In this document: piece by piece, positions 47,384 to 57,280 of the stretch | Layout: the number at the start of each line of letters is the position of its first letter | Position numbering within the stretch: position 1 is the stretch's first letter | From: UBA1447 sp964612185 | Lineage (GTDB): Bacteria > Bacillota > Clostridia > Oscillospirales > Acutalibacteraceae | Direction of reading: 5' to 3' | Length of the DNA stretch: 64,000 nt | Assembly (NCBI GenBank): GCA_964612185.1 | Contig: CAZTCR010000001.1 | Location: forward strand, 1-64,000 | Notes under the pieces: generated by a model | Database searches by the model: none | Told to the model about the DNA's origin: nothing | What the model saw: the letters and a program-made list of their open reading frames with translations, nothing else | Program-made: the position numbers and the translations under genes

Positions 47384-47406
47384 GCTTTCACCCCTGTCCC
47401 CTTGTG

Positions 47407-48063
47407 TTACATCTCTGCTAAACCGCGCAGTCTGGCAATGGCATCTCCGGCGTCCGGCAGCCCGAAAATTGCGCTGCCCGCCACAAAGATATTTGCCCCG
47501 GCTTTGGCCGCGGGGCCGATGGTGTCCGCGGTGATGCCGCCGTCCACTTCTATGTCCGTTTCAAGCCCGCGGCGAACGCATTCCCGGCGCAGCAGGCGTA
47601 ACTTATCAAGTGTTTCGGGTATAAAACGCTGCCCGCCGAAACCGGGTTCGACCGTCATCACCAGCACCATATCCAACGCGTCGAGGTAATCAAACAACTC
47701 CTCAACCGGTGTCGCGGGCTTTACGCACAGCGCCGGGCAGCAGCCTGCGGCGCGAATGGCCTCAATCGTCCCGGATATGGGCGAATCAGCCTCTATGTTG
47801 AAGGTGATGATATCTGCGCCGGCTTTCGCGAAATCGTCAATAAATTCAAGCGGCTTGCTGATCATCAAATGCACATCAAATACTTTTTTTGTGTATTTCC
47901 GCAGACTTTTAATGACCGGTGCGCCGAAGGTGATGTTCGGCACAAAGTGACCGTCCATCACATCCAGATGAATCAGGTCCGCTCCGCTGCGGTCCATGCG
48001 CGCGACTTCCTCCCCGAATCGGGAAAAATCGCAGGATAAAAGCGATGGCGCGATTTTAATCAA
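47407..48063 (-). CDS. rpe: Ribulose-phosphate 3-epimerase
   Basis: It interconverts ribulose 5-phosphate and xylulose 5-phosphate in the pentose phosphate pathway. TTG at 48063 gives the typical MIKIAPSLLSCDFSRFGEE start and lies 6 bases after AGAGGTG; a GTG nine bases upstream overlaps that site. Motifs LIHLDVMDGHFVPNITFG, HLMISKPLEF, VEPGFGGQRFIP and IEVDGGITADTI carry the metal and phosphate ligands. The 218-residue length is normal. It heads the group that continues into the rnf-like genes; a functional link between them is not obvious. Confidence 0.96.
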   Translation of the reverse strand: MIKIAPSLLSCDFSRFGEEVARMDRSGADLIHLDVMDGHFVPNITFGAPVIKSLRKYTKKVFDVHLMISKPLEFIDDFAKAGADIITFNIEADSPISGTIEAIRAAGCCPALCVKPATPVEELFDYLDALDMVLVMTVEPGFGGQRFIPETLDKLRLLRRECVRRGLETDIEVDGGITADTIGPAAKAGANIFVAGSAIFGLPDAGDAIARLRGLAEM

Positions 48064-48242
48064 CAAGAACACCTCTGCTTTGAAAAGTAGGATAACCCCG
48101 CACTAAAAAGAAAAAACAACATTAACCGTTTATTCACAAATAATCCCATTAATATTAACACCTGCGGATTACAATAAAGACAAGCAAAGTGATTTGCCCC
48201 CAACCATGCCTGAATCTTTTCATATTGTTTCTCTTCCTCACG

Positions 48243-48282
48243 AAGGAGTCGGATGCTGCACATCCGGCTCCTTCACTTTTTT
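48243..48282. terminator. Strong hairpin just past the ahcY stop
   Basis: A 13-bp stem with one G-T pair (48243-48255 with 48261-48273, loop CTGCA) lies 14 bases beyond the ahcY stop. The T-run (48277-48282) is on the + strand side, so it has classical terminator form only for + transcripts. On the - strand it would be a hairpin without a following U-tract. The surrounding 48064-48287 gap holds no other gene I can support. Confidence 0.55.
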
Positions 48283-48287
48283 ACCCG

Positions 48288-49538
48288 TTACACATCGTAT
48301 GCGTTGATGTAGGCGGTCTGCTCCGGCGTCAGTTCGTCGATGCTTAACCCCCAAAAACGCAGTTTTCTCTGTGCGACTTCGACATCAATTTCCTCCGGTA
48401 CATCCGTCAGTTTTGCCTTGCCCGCAGGCAACCCTTTATTTTGTGCCAGATACGCGGCGCTGAGGGCCTGTATCGAAAAGCTCATGTCCATAATTTCTGC
48501 CGGATGACCATCCCCGGCGGCGAGGTTGACCAGCCGCCCTTCCGCGAGGATGTTAATCCGGTTGCCGTTGGCAAGGGTGTAGCCCATAATATTCTTTCTG
48601 CGCAGTTTTTTCTCCGTTGCGATTTCTTCGAGCTTAGCCACATCAATTTCCACATTAAAGTGCCCGGCATTGCAGAGAATCGCGCCGTCTTTCATCACCA
48701 TAAAATCTCTTTCGGTGATGACATCCTTGCAGCCGGTCACGGTGATGAAAAAGTCGCCGAGCTTGGCCGCCTCGTTCATCGGCATAACGGCAAAGCCGTC
48801 CATTTTCGCTTCCAGGGCTTTTATCGCGTCAATTTCGGTGATAATCACATTCGCGCCCATCCCCAGTGCCCGCATGGCAACGCCCTTGCCGCACCAGCCG
48901 TAACCGGCAACCACAACGGTTTTGCCCGCCACAATCAGGTTGGTGGTTCTGTTGATACCGTCCCAAACGGACTGCCCGGTGCCGTAGCGGTTGTCAAACA
49001 AATATTTACATTTTGCGTTATTGACGGCAATCATCGGGAACATCAGCTTGCCCGCTTTATCCATGGAAACGAGCCGGCCGATGCCGGTCGTCGTTTCTTC
49101 ACACCCGCCGATCACACCCGGCAGCAGTTCTTTGTATTCGTTATGAATCAGGTTGACCAAATCTCCGCCGTCGTCAATGATGATGTTGGGGCCGCTTTCA
49201 ATCACTTTTCGCAAATGGCTCATGTATTCCGCCGGTGTCGTGTTGTACCAGGCAAACACATTGATGCCCGCCGCAGCGAGTGCCGCCGCCACATCATCCT
49301 GGGTGGAAAGGGGGTTGCTCCCCGTCACATACATTTCGGCTCCGCCGGCCGCCAGCACCAGGCAGAGGTAGGCGGTTTTTGCCTCCAAATGAATGGAAAG
49401 CGCTACCTTCAGCCCGGCGAAAGGTTTGGACACGCTGAAATCCTCTTCCAAACTGCGCAGCAGCGGCATGTTGGCTTTTACCCAGTCTATTTTGTCCTGC
49501 CCGTCGGGTGCTAATGCAATATCCTTCACTTCATACAT
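48288..49538 (-). CDS. ahcY: Adenosylhomocysteinase (S-adenosylhomocysteine hydrolase)
   Basis: It splits S-adenosylhomocysteine to adenosine and homocysteine in the cytoplasm, using bound NAD, and so clears the product of methylation reactions. At 416 residues it is the shorter form typical of many anaerobes and archaea, lacking the loop of about 40 residues seen in longer bacterial enzymes. Visible motifs are GGCEETTTGIGRL (about 144-156), NAKCKYLFDNRYGTGQS with catalytic Lys and Asp (about 174-190), and the NAD loop GYGWCGKG (about 212-219). The ATG at 49538 follows CGGAGGAT. It has its own promoter. Confidence 0.97.
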   Translation of the reverse strand: MYEVKDIALAPDGQDKIDWVKANMPLLRSLEEDFSVSKPFAGLKVALSIHLEAKTAYLCLVLAAGGAEMYVTGSNPLSTQDDVAAALAAAGINVFAWYNTTPAEYMSHLRKVIESGPNIIIDDGGDLVNLIHNEYKELLPGVIGGCEETTTGIGRLVSMDKAGKLMFPMIAVNNAKCKYLFDNRYGTGQSVWDGINRTTNLIVAGKTVVVAGYGWCGKGVAMRALGMGANVIITEIDAIKALEAKMDGFAVMPMNEAAKLGDFFITVTGCKDVITERDFMVMKDGAILCNAGHFNVEIDVAKLEEIATEKKLRRKNIMGYTLANGNRINILAEGRLVNLAAGDGHPAEIMDMSFSIQALSAAYLAQNKGLPAGKAKLTDVPEEIDVEVAQRKLRFWGLSIDELTPEQTAYINAYDV

Positions 49539-49597
49539 GGTTTATTATCCTCCGTTATGCTTGTTATATAATATAGTATAGACTTGTTGCGCAAATT

Positions 49598-49626
49598 AAT
49601 ATACCACAATGAAGCATAAAATACAA
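49598..49626 (-). promoter_or_regulatory. Promoter of ahcY
   Basis: On the - strand TTGTAT (49621-49626) and TATATT (49598-49603) are 17 bases apart, followed by a leader of about 55 bases and a strong GGAGGA site. I see no SAH- or SAM-riboswitch-like structure in the leader. A 14-base inverted repeat (ATGCAA/TTGCAT, 49677-49690) lies about 50 bases upstream of the -35 element; its role is unknown. Confidence 0.65.
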
Positions 49627-49691
49627 GGCGGAGGACAATGTGCTTTGCTGACATACGGATAACTAAATTGTAGCTTATGCAATGTTGCATT

Positions 49692-49742
49692 GATATAAAA
49701 GCAAAGCGCCTGACGGATCCTCGCGGTTCCGTCAGGCGCTTT
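49692..49742 (-). terminator. Rho-independent terminator of the 2,430-residue dockerin protein gene
   Basis: A 15-bp stem (49703-49717 with 49728-49742) with a 10-base loop is followed on the - strand by GCTTTTATATC. It lies 13 bases past the stop codon and separates this gene from ahcY on the same strand. Confidence 0.9.
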
Positions 49743-49755
49743 CGGTTAATTGCGT

Positions 49756-52700
49756 TTAGTAGGGGTTCACTTGATTGATGGTGGCCATGAACAGACCGAC
49801 CAGTTCGAGTTTGTGCGCATCGGCGCTGTCCACCTTGCCGTTGCCGTTTAGATCGAGCGCGATGGTTTGCAGATCCGAAAGCGTAAGCATATAGGAGGCT
49901 GCCATGCCCGCGTAACCGGCATCCCCCCCGTTGGCCCAGCCGTCGCCGTCAGCGTCGCCGAAGATGACGAGGTAATAGGTGTCCACCAAATTGCCTTGGT
50001 ACATGATGTCAATCCGGGTGCCGGTGCCCCAGCCGAGCGGTGTCGGGGTGTAAACGAGTTCGCCTTGCGATGCGGTGAAGTATTGCGCAATGCTTGTCGA
50101 GCCTTCCGGCACACCGTAGACAATCTTCTTTGTTCTGTTGATAACGACGGGCGAACCGTTCGCCGCGTTAATCTGCGGACCGGTGACGGTGACCGCGCAG
50201 GTAGCGGTTTTACCGCCGTCATCCGTGTAGCAGGTGATGGTCGCTGTACCGGGGCGGACCGGGGTGACCGCGCCGTCTGCGCTAACGGTCGCGACATCTG
50301 TGTTGCTTGAACGCCAGGTGACGGTTTTTATGCTGGCCGCACCGACACCAAGAACTCCTGTGGGTGTAATAGCCGGGGTAAGGGTTTGCGGCGCTGCGCC
50401 GTATGTAAAGTTCAGTGTGGCGGGCGACACGGTGACTGAGGTTACCAGGATGTTGGCAAAAGCAACGGTTACATTGTCTGTCAATACCGTGCCGAAACTG
50501 TCTGTCGCGGTGACGGTAATCACCGCCGTGCAGGCTTTGTTCGCGGAAGGTACGCACAGACCGTTCTGGTCCACATTAACGGTGCTGTTGCTGGAACTCC
50601 ATACGAGGCTTTCGTATTCCGCCGCGGCCGGGTTCACAGTGACACCGAGCGGTACATTCTGGTTGTCGTATTGCTGATACAACTCAACTTTTTTTGTGAT
50701 AAACTCCGGTGCGGTACTGCCACCGGAGGTAATGGTGAGGGAAGTCATGCGCTGGCGCAGAACAAGCCCGTTATTCGCTGCGGTGAGTGTAGCGGTGGCC
50801 TGATTGACTGCCGCCTGGTCGGATGCCGGGCTTGCGTAGACCGCGCGCGCCGCTGTGAGGGCTGCAGAGAGCGCGGCATAGCTTGCCGCGGTGTAATCGA
50901 GCGGGTTGTAGTTGGCCATCATCACGGTATTGATAATGGCAGCAAGCGCGCTCTTGTCAAGCGCGACATTGACCGTACATTTTGCGGAGAGTTCGCCGAT
51001 TTCCGTGGAAGCGGTGATGACAGCCATACCACCGATACCGATGGTCACCATGCCGGTTTGTGTAACGGAGGCGACGGCCGGATTGCTGGATTTCCAGACG
51101 ATGCCGGGGAAGTCCGGTGTTTGACCGTTTTCACCGGTGAGGACGGCGGTCAGCTGTACGGTACCGGCATTGATACCGGTGTTGATGGATGTCGGATTGA
51201 CGGTGATAGACGCGGCCGCGACTTTCACAAACGCCACAACGGCTTTCGTCGTGTAGGTGTTGCCGAAATGGTCTGTGATCAAGCCAGTAATGGTCGCAAA
51301 GCAAGGCGCGTTGGCCGTTGCTTTAACAAGGCCGGCTTGCGATACGGAAACGGCGGGGCTGCTGCTGGACCAGAAAATGCTGGCGTACATCGCGTTTTGC
51401 GGCGCGACCAAAACGCCCAGGGTAACGCTGGCCGTTGTATAAGCCGAACCGGTCGGTACATGAACCACCACATATCCGTTTTGGTTGACGCCGCCAACGG
51501 CGACTGCCGCGGTGTTGATGTAAACATAAGGCACCAGGGCTGCATAGGCGGCGGCGACATTGGCTGCGGCTGTGTCTACTTCGGCCTGTGTCGCGAGCGG
51601 GTTGTTGTAAACAACACTTGCCGCGGTATAGATATTCATCATAGCTGCCCAACTCGCCGGGGTGTAGTCGGTTTGGCTGATATCATTAATTGAATGAAGT
51701 CTGGTGAGCAGCAGGGATTTGTCCGCACTGACGGTGACGGTGCAGACGCCTTCGAAGCCGCCGTCAACGGAGGTGGCGATGATCGACGCTGTTCCTGCGT
51801 TCAGGAAGGAAACGACACCGCCGGAGGTGACGGTTGCCACGGCGGGATTACTGCTGGACCAACGGACATCCTTAATGTTCGCCGCACCGACGCCGAGTGT
51901 GCCGGCCGGTGAAACAGCGGCGGTCAGGGTTGCGGAACCGCCGTTAATCGCGTTCGGGATAGAGGCGGGCGATACGCTGACACCCGTTACCGGGTAATTG
52001 GCAAAGGCCACATTGATGCTGCCCGTGCGTACATTGCCTTTATAGTCGGTTGCCGTGACGGTGATGACCGCGTAGCAGGCTTTGTTTTCAGTCGGCTTGC
52101 AAAGCCCGTTCTGGTCAACGGCAATGGAAGCGCTGTTGGATGCCCAGGAGACGGTGCCCATGGTCGTGTCCGCCGGGAACAAAGCATAACCGAGCTGAAT
52201 TTCCTGGCTCTGGTGAGTGCTTGTCAGCGGAACATCCTTGGTGACATAGCCGTTGGTTATCGAGCCGCTGTAGGTGATTTGAACGGCATTGATGGTCACA
52301 TACATCACAAGCCCGTCAAAAGCTGCCAACAGGGCGACTCTTGCGCTGTCGACCTCGCCTTGCTTGGCGAAGGCAGTATCCCGCACCGCAATCGCGTGAT
52401 CGAGCGCGGCGATGAAGACTGCCCAGCTGTCCGGGGTGTAGGGCTCGGGGTCAAGCCCGAAACTGACAATGGCGTTGATGGCATTGACCAGGGTAACCTT
52501 GTTGGCATATACGGTTACCGGGCAGGTTTTGGTAAAGTTGCCGTCATAGGATGTTGCCGTAATGACGCATTGACCGGCATCCACATAGGTGACAAGACCG
52601 TTTTGATCCACAGATGCCACGGAAGGATCGCTTGACGACCAATAAGCCTTCGTGACTTCCGCTCCGAGCGTACCGGTCGGTGTGAAGCTGGCGTTGATGG

Positions 52701-55700
52701 TTACGGGAGCGGCACCCACGGTGGCGGTCAGAGAGGTCTTGTCAATTGTCATGCCGGTTACCTGGTAATGCGCGAAGGCCACAAAGACGCTGTCCGTCAA
52801 TTTGTTGCCGAAGTGGTCGGTTGCCGTCAGGGTGACCAGCGCACCGCCGGCTTTGTTCGCGGTAGGTGTGCATTTGCCGGTTTGGTCAACACTGATATAT
52901 CCGTCATTGGATGACCAAACAATCGACGAATACATGGCGTTTGCCGGCGCGAAAGTCGAGGCGAATTGCACACTTTGGTTTTTGAAGTTCTGTAGGAAAG
53001 TAACTTTTACGGAAACATGCGATGGCGCCGGGTTTCCGTCTTTAAGGATCATAACGGAGGTCATATGCACATAAGGCTGAAGTGCTTCATAGGTGCTGTA
53101 GAGTGCCGCGGCGGCATCATCAATTTGCTGCTGGTTGAATGTGACGCCGTTATAGACCTCAACCGCATGGCTGTATGCATTGGTAAAGGCCGTGCTGGTG
53201 GTGTATTCATAGTCCTGCGGATTGACATTCAAGGAATCAATGTAGGCAATGGCTGCCGCAAGGGCGGTTTTGTCACCGCTGACCACCACATAGCAAGTGC
53301 CGAAAACCCCGCCGTCAACCGAGGTGGCTTTGATGGTTGCGGCACCGGCATTGACAAAGGAAACCAGGCCGTTTTGTGTGACAGGCACCGCATCGGGGTT
53401 GTCGCTCGTCCAGATAACTGTTTGAAGGTCGGCGTTTACTGTTGAAACAAGCCCCTGCGACTTGACGGTGTGCGTAATCTGCCGCGGGGTGTTGCCGATG
53501 CTGGCGTTGATGGTGGACGGGTTCATGTCAACGCTTGTCGCGTTGTTCCGCGCGAAGGAGACATAGACGCTGTCCGTCACCATTCTGCCGTAGTGGGTAA
53601 TAACCTTGACGGTGATCAACGCGGAACAGGCGTTGTTGGCGGTCGGTCGGCAAACGCCGTCTTGCGTGACGCTTACAGATGAGTTGCTGGAGGACCAGAT
53701 GATGCTGTCATAATAAGAGTCCAGCGGGCTCATACGCAGCGTAAGGTCGATGGTCTGGTTGGTGTAGTTTTGAAGGAGTGTTACATTCTTGGTGACAAAG
53801 TCGCCTGCTTCGCTGTCTCCGTTCCAAATGGAAACACTGTTGACATAAATGTATTGAATAAGGCCGTTATAGGCGGTGTTGAGCTGCGCGGTTGCTGTGT
53901 CAATCTCAGTTTGTACCGCATCCGGGTCGTCAAAGGCCGCTTGTGCCCTTTGAAGCGCAACGAGCAATGCGTTCCAAGTGACCGGCGTGTATCTCAAATA
54001 GTCAAGGTTGGCGTTGTTGACGGTATTCAGCGCTGCTTCGAGCAGTTGTTTGTTGATGGAAACGGTGATGCTGCAAGTAGCGGTATGACCGCCGTCCCTT
54101 GTGCGGGCGTAAATAATAGCCGAGCCGGGACCCACGCAGGTGACCAGACCGGAATCGCTGACAGTTGCCGCGGCCGGGTTGTTGGAGATCCACTGAACAT
54201 CTCTGATATCCGCGCCGATAAGCGGGGTGCCGGTCGGGGTGACGGTCGCGGTGAGTTGGAAAGTGTTGTGAACAAGTGCCGCGGGGATTGAAGTGGTGTT
54301 CAAGCTGATACCGGTTGCGAGCACATTCGCGAACGCGACATTGACCGTGTCCGTAAACACATTGCCGATAAAGTCTTCTGCCCGCAAGGTAATCACGGAC
54401 CAAGTGGCGTTGTTGGTGTTGGGGTTGCATTTGCCGGTTTGGTCAACACTCATGGCCGAATTACTGGAGGACCAGGTGATGGATTTGTAGTCGGCATTCT
54501 CCGGTGTCAGTGTGTAAGAAAATTGCAGGGATTGATTGGAAAAAATTTGAAACGCACCGACTTTAAGGGATTTATAATCGGGCGCCGGCGCGCCGTCAAA
54601 AGTGATTTCCAGTCCCTGAAGCGGGCTGTATTGGTTGAGGGCGTTAAAAGTCACCGCGAGAAATTGTGTTGCCGCGTCGCATTGAGCCTGGGTGGCTAAC
54701 TCGAAGTCACGGATATCGACCGCTTCCTGCAAAGACTGCGTAAAAGCAGCGAAATCCTCGGGCGGGTAGTCAGCGGGGTTAAGGTTGGCGGCGGTAACGA
54801 TACCGATCATCTCGTTGAGCGCCGTTTTGTTGGCTCTGACACTGACCGCGCAGGTCGCGGTTTTGAAAGCGTCAACGGTCGTGGCTGTAATCACCGCGTT
54901 GCCGGGGCTGACAGCGGTGACAGTGCCGTTGTCGCTGACAGTAGCGACAGCAGGATTGGATGAAGTCCAGAAAACATTTTTGATGCTTGCGTCACCTATG
55001 CCCAAAAAGCCCTTTGGCGTGATGGTTTCTGTGAGTTTGCTGGTGCCGCCTTCGCGAAGGTCGACAGCGGTTTTATCCAGCGTGATACCCGTTACGGGAT
55101 AGTTTGCGAACGAAACAACGCAAGTGTCTTTAAACCCGCCGTCCTGAGAAGTGGCGGTGATCACCGCGTAACACGCGGAGTTTTTGGTGGGGGTGCAAAC
55201 GCCGTTGGCGTCGACCGAAACATCTCCGGTGCTCGAAGTCCAAATTACTTTTTGATTGGTGGCGTCCGTCGGTGTAAAAACAGCGTTAAGGGTTGCGGAC
55301 ACACTCTTATAACTGACGGAGGTTGACACTTTGACGGCAACATTCGGCGCTTCCGCAATGGCGATACCGGTCACAAGCGTGCCGACAAAAACCTTGTAAT
55401 AAGTCTTCACGGTTTCGCTCGTTTTGGCAATTACGGTTACCGTTCCGCCTTCCAACGGAGTTAAAATGCCGTTTTTGTTGATGCGCGCCAAACTGTTTCC
55501 CGCCGCGGTGGTTGAGGTGGCATATACTTCCGTCGTTCCGTCGTCAGCGAGTATACCCCAAGTGATGACGGGGATCAGGCGGGCGGGGAAAGTTCTCGCG
55601 ACCATCTGCGTCATCACACCGATAAGCGCGACGGAAGGGCCCGTAATTTCAATATCTGTAACTGCAGAGGAGTTTTTGCCCGTAACAGTAACACCCTTGG

Positions 55701-57048
55701 AGACGGAAACACCATCGAGTGTGGCGGTGACAGTGGTGTTTCTTGTGCCGGCGCTGGAACCCGCGTCACGCCCGGTGATTAAACCGGTGGCGGGGTTGAT
55801 ACCGATATATTCCGTGTTGGCGCAAGACCATACAATGCCTTGGGTGGTGGCGCCTTTTGGGATCAGGTTGGCAACGCCAAGCTGCTGTGTTGAGCCTTCC
55901 TGCACGGTTGTTGTACCTGCGATTTGGAAGCTTTGCACCGGCAGGTTTTGAACAACATTGACTGTTACAGTATCGTTGGTGGCAAGTTTAAACAGGTAGT
56001 TTGCAACCGTAGCAACTGCACCCGAGGTCCATTCGAGAACACCGTCGGTACCGGTCAGCGCAAAAAGACCCCAAAGGGCATACTTCATGATCGTGGTTGA
56101 AATCGGGACGCCAAGCTTACCTAACAGGTTGGCGACTGTGCCGGCAAGCGATTCCGGGTCATCGCCGACAAGAGTAGCATAGTCTATGATATTGTCCATA
56201 AACTGCTTCACTTCGGGGGATGCCATTAAGACTACCTTACCCGGGGCGGTAAAGGTTGCAAGGCCTGTATCCGTAATTGTAGCAAAATCCTTGCCTTCCT
56301 TAATTGACCATGTAACACCCATGTGCAGGCGCATCGGTGTGGTGACACCTTGCAGCTGGATGGCATAACCCACTTCAACCGTGGAGGGCACCTGTGCTTT
56401 ATTGGTGATGGTGGTACCGTTCGGGAAAAAGTCGGCGGTGATGGCTGTGGATTTTGTAACAACGACTCTGACTTGGTCGGTCGCGCGTACATTGCCGTCC
56501 GCGTCAAAAAGGGTTACATTGATTCCCGTATCAAGCGAATTCAGTCTGACGCGCAGTTTTTCAATGAGGCCATCCACCAGGTCGCCGGGTATGACACTCG
56601 CGCCTTTTTCAACAACATCCAGAATTCCTTCCGCATCCATGGCGTCAACATCCATGCCGTTGAAAAGCGCTTCAATAGCGGTTGCCAGTGTACCGCCGAC
56701 AACGGGGATGGGACGGACATCGTTGTCAATCCAAAGCCTCAGCATAGCGCCTTTTGAGCTGTCATGCGCCCGCAGCAGACCATTTTGGTCCACAGAGGCG
56801 AGAACAGGCGTGTCGCTTTCCCAATAAAAATAACCGCCCGCGGGCATGCTGCAGTCAATGAGCGTGGGGGTGAGTTGCAGCGTGTCGCCTTCCATGAGAG
56901 AAATCTGCGCGGTGACCGGCGCCCCGTTGGCGTAAATGTCGACTACATGCGTAATGACATCCGCCGCGGAAAATGAAGGGGAGGCAACCCCGACAAGCAG
57001 CGCGAAGGTCATCAAGACACTCAATAGTCTTTTTGATTGTTTCTTCAT
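49756..57048 (-). CDS. 2,430-residue secreted protein of alternating Big_2-like and FIVAR-like domains with C-terminal dockerin
   Basis: Residues 1-28 are a signal peptide (SFSA cleavage). After an N-terminal Ig-like region (about 28-380) comes a regular layout: pairs of Big_2-like domains (cores such as VIWTSSTGDVSVDANGVC and SSNPAVATVSDNGTVT) alternate with six FIVAR-like helical segments (such as YTPDSWAVFIAALDHA), with a period of about 260 residues. The last pair is followed by a 60-residue module (INRTKKIVYGVPEGST...) seen before dockerins in related bacteria. The type I dockerin (about 2357-2430) has loops DADGDGWANGGD and DLNGNGKVDSAD. There is no cohesin, enzyme domain or wall anchor. 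Big_2 and FIVAR modules are typical of extracellular stalks and binding proteins. It may be a client of the cohesins coded at 1-28.7 kb (inference). Confidence 0.85.
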   Translation of the reverse strand: MKKQSKRLLSVLMTFALLVGVASPSFSAADVITHVVDIYANGAPVTAQISLMEGDTLQLTPTLIDCSMPAGGYFYWESDTPVLASVDQNGLLRAHDSSKGAMLRLWIDNDVRPIPVVGGTLATAIEALFNGMDVDAMDAEGILDVVEKGASVIPGDLVDGLIEKLRVRLNSLDTGINVTLFDADGNVRATDQVRVVVTKSTAITADFFPNGTTITNKAQVPSTVEVGYAIQLQGVTTPMRLHMGVTWSIKEGKDFATITDTGLATFTAPGKVVLMASPEVKQFMDNIIDYATLVGDDPESLAGTVANLLGKLGVPISTTIMKYALWGLFALTGTDGVLEWTSGAVATVANYLFKLATNDTVTVNVVQNLPVQSFQIAGTTTVQEGSTQQLGVANLIPKGATTQGIVWSCANTEYIGINPATGLITGRDAGSSAGTRNTTVTATLDGVSVSKGVTVTGKNSSAVTDIEITGPSVALIGVMTQMVARTFPARLIPVITWGILADDGTTEVYATSTTAAGNSLARINKNGILTPLEGGTVTVIAKTSETVKTYYKVFVGTLVTGIAIAEAPNVAVKVSTSVSYKSVSATLNAVFTPTDATNQKVIWTSSTGDVSVDANGVCTPTKNSACYAVITATSQDGGFKDTCVVSFANYPVTGITLDKTAVDLREGGTSKLTETITPKGFLGIGDASIKNVFWTSSNPAVATVSDNGTVTAVSPGNAVITATTVDAFKTATCAVSVRANKTALNEMIGIVTAANLNPADYPPEDFAAFTQSLQEAVDIRDFELATQAQCDAATQFLAVTFNALNQYSPLQGLEITFDGAPAPDYKSLKVGAFQIFSNQSLQFSYTLTPENADYKSITWSSSNSAMSVDQTGKCNPNTNNATWSVITLRAEDFIGNVFTDTVNVAFANVLATGISLNTTSIPAALVHNTFQLTATVTPTGTPLIGADIRDVQWISNNPAAATVSDSGLVTCVGPGSAIIYARTRDGGHTATCSITVSINKQLLEAALNTVNNANLDYLRYTPVTWNALLVALQRAQAAFDDPDAVQTEIDTATAQLNTAYNGLIQYIYVNSVSIWNGDSEAGDFVTKNVTLLQNYTNQTIDLTLRMSPLDSYYDSIIWSSSNSSVSVTQDGVCRPTANNACSALITVKVITHYGRMVTDSVYVSFARNNATSVDMNPSTINASIGNTPRQITHTVKSQGLVSTVNADLQTVIWTSDNPDAVPVTQNGLVSFVNAGAATIKATSVDGGVFGTCYVVVSGDKTALAAAIAYIDSLNVNPQDYEYTTSTAFTNAYSHAVEVYNGVTFNQQQIDDAAAALYSTYEALQPYVHMTSVMILKDGNPAPSHVSVKVTFLQNFKNQSVQFASTFAPANAMYSSIVWSSNDGYISVDQTGKCTPTANKAGGALVTLTATDHFGNKLTDSVFVAFAHYQVTGMTIDKTSLTATVGAAPVTINASFTPTGTLGAEVTKAYWSSSDPSVASVDQNGLVTYVDAGQCVITATSYDGNFTKTCPVTVYANKVTLVNAINAIVSFGLDPEPYTPDSWAVFIAALDHAIAVRDTAFAKQGEVDSARVALLAAFDGLVMYVTINAVQITYSGSITNGYVTKDVPLTSTHQSQEIQLGYALFPADTTMGTVSWASNSASIAVDQNGLCKPTENKACYAVITVTATDYKGNVRTGSINVAFANYPVTGVSVSPASIPNAINGGSATLTAAVSPAGTLGVGAANIKDVRWSSSNPAVATVTSGGVVSFLNAGTASIIATSVDGGFEGVCTVTVSADKSLLLTRLHSINDISQTDYTPASWAAMMNIYTAASVVYNNPLATQAEVDTAAANVAAAYAALVPYVYINTAAVAVGGVNQNGYVVVHVPTGSAYTTASVTLGVLVAPQNAMYASIFWSSSSPAVSVSQAGLVKATANAPCFATITGLITDHFGNTYTTKAVVAFVKVAAASITVNPTSINTGINAGTVQLTAVLTGENGQTPDFPGIVWKSSNPAVASVTQTGMVTIGIGGMAVITASTEIGELSAKCTVNVALDKSALAAIINTVMMANYNPLDYTAASYAALSAALTAARAVYASPASDQAAVNQATATLTAANNGLVLRQRMTSLTITSGGSTAPEFITKKVELYQQYDNQNVPLGVTVNPAAAEYESLVWSSSNSTVNVDQNGLCVPSANKACTAVITVTATDSFGTVLTDNVTVAFANILVTSVTVSPATLNFTYGAAPQTLTPAITPTGVLGVGAASIKTVTWRSSNTDVATVSADGAVTPVRPGTATITCYTDDGGKTATCAVTVTGPQINAANGSPVVINRTKKIVYGVPEGSTSIAQYFTASQGELVYTPTPLGWGTGTRIDIMYQGNLVDTYYLVIFGDADGDGWANGGDAGYAGMAASYMLTLSDLQTIALDLNGNGKVDSADAHKLELVGLFMATINQVNPY

Positions 57049-57099
57049 AAAAATACCTCTCTTTTATCTGCGGAATTTGAGTATTCTGTCGCACTGCAT

Positions 57100-57105
57100 A
57101 TTATA
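57100..57105 (-). promoter_or_regulatory. -10 element for the 2,430-residue dockerin protein gene
   Basis: A perfect TATAAT on the - strand lies about 50 bases before the start codon, behind a T-rich stretch without a clear -35 match. GAGAGG precedes the ATG. Confidence 0.55.
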
Positions 57106-57251
57106 GCATCAAATAAAACAAAATAAAATAGTTTAAGATAAAAATAAACAAGAAATTCCATAAATTTATGTTTACGGCGGCAGAGAGGATGTAATCCGGT
57201 CAGGATAAGTCGAATAATCTGCCGCGCAACGAGCGGCACGGACGAATTTCC

Positions 57252-57280
57252 TTGAAGTATGTTGCCTGTTCTGTTATAAT
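57252..57280 (+). promoter_or_regulatory. Promoter of the murL-murD2 transcription unit
   Basis: TTGAAG (57252-57257) and TATAAT (57275-57280) are 17 bases apart. The predicted leader is about 70 bases and ends in a G-rich ribosome site (GGGGGGCG) before ATG 57357. The four following genes overlap or abut, so this promoter probably serves all of them. Confidence 0.8.

Noticed and set aside
48064..48263. Small - strand open frame between rpe and ahcY
   Set aside because: It overlaps the ahcY 3' hairpin and the rpe ribosome site, has an unlikely composition and lacks a ribosome site of its own.
49539..49702. SAH or SAM riboswitch upstream of ahcY
   Set aside because: The leader is short and AT-rich; I could not find the paired elements of either class, only a promoter and a small palindrome.
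2..57048. Cellulosome gene cluster
   Set aside because: Dockerins and cohesins are present, but no dockerin protein has a glycoside hydrolase, esterase or CBM, and the only GH13 enzyme lacks a signal peptide and dockerin.
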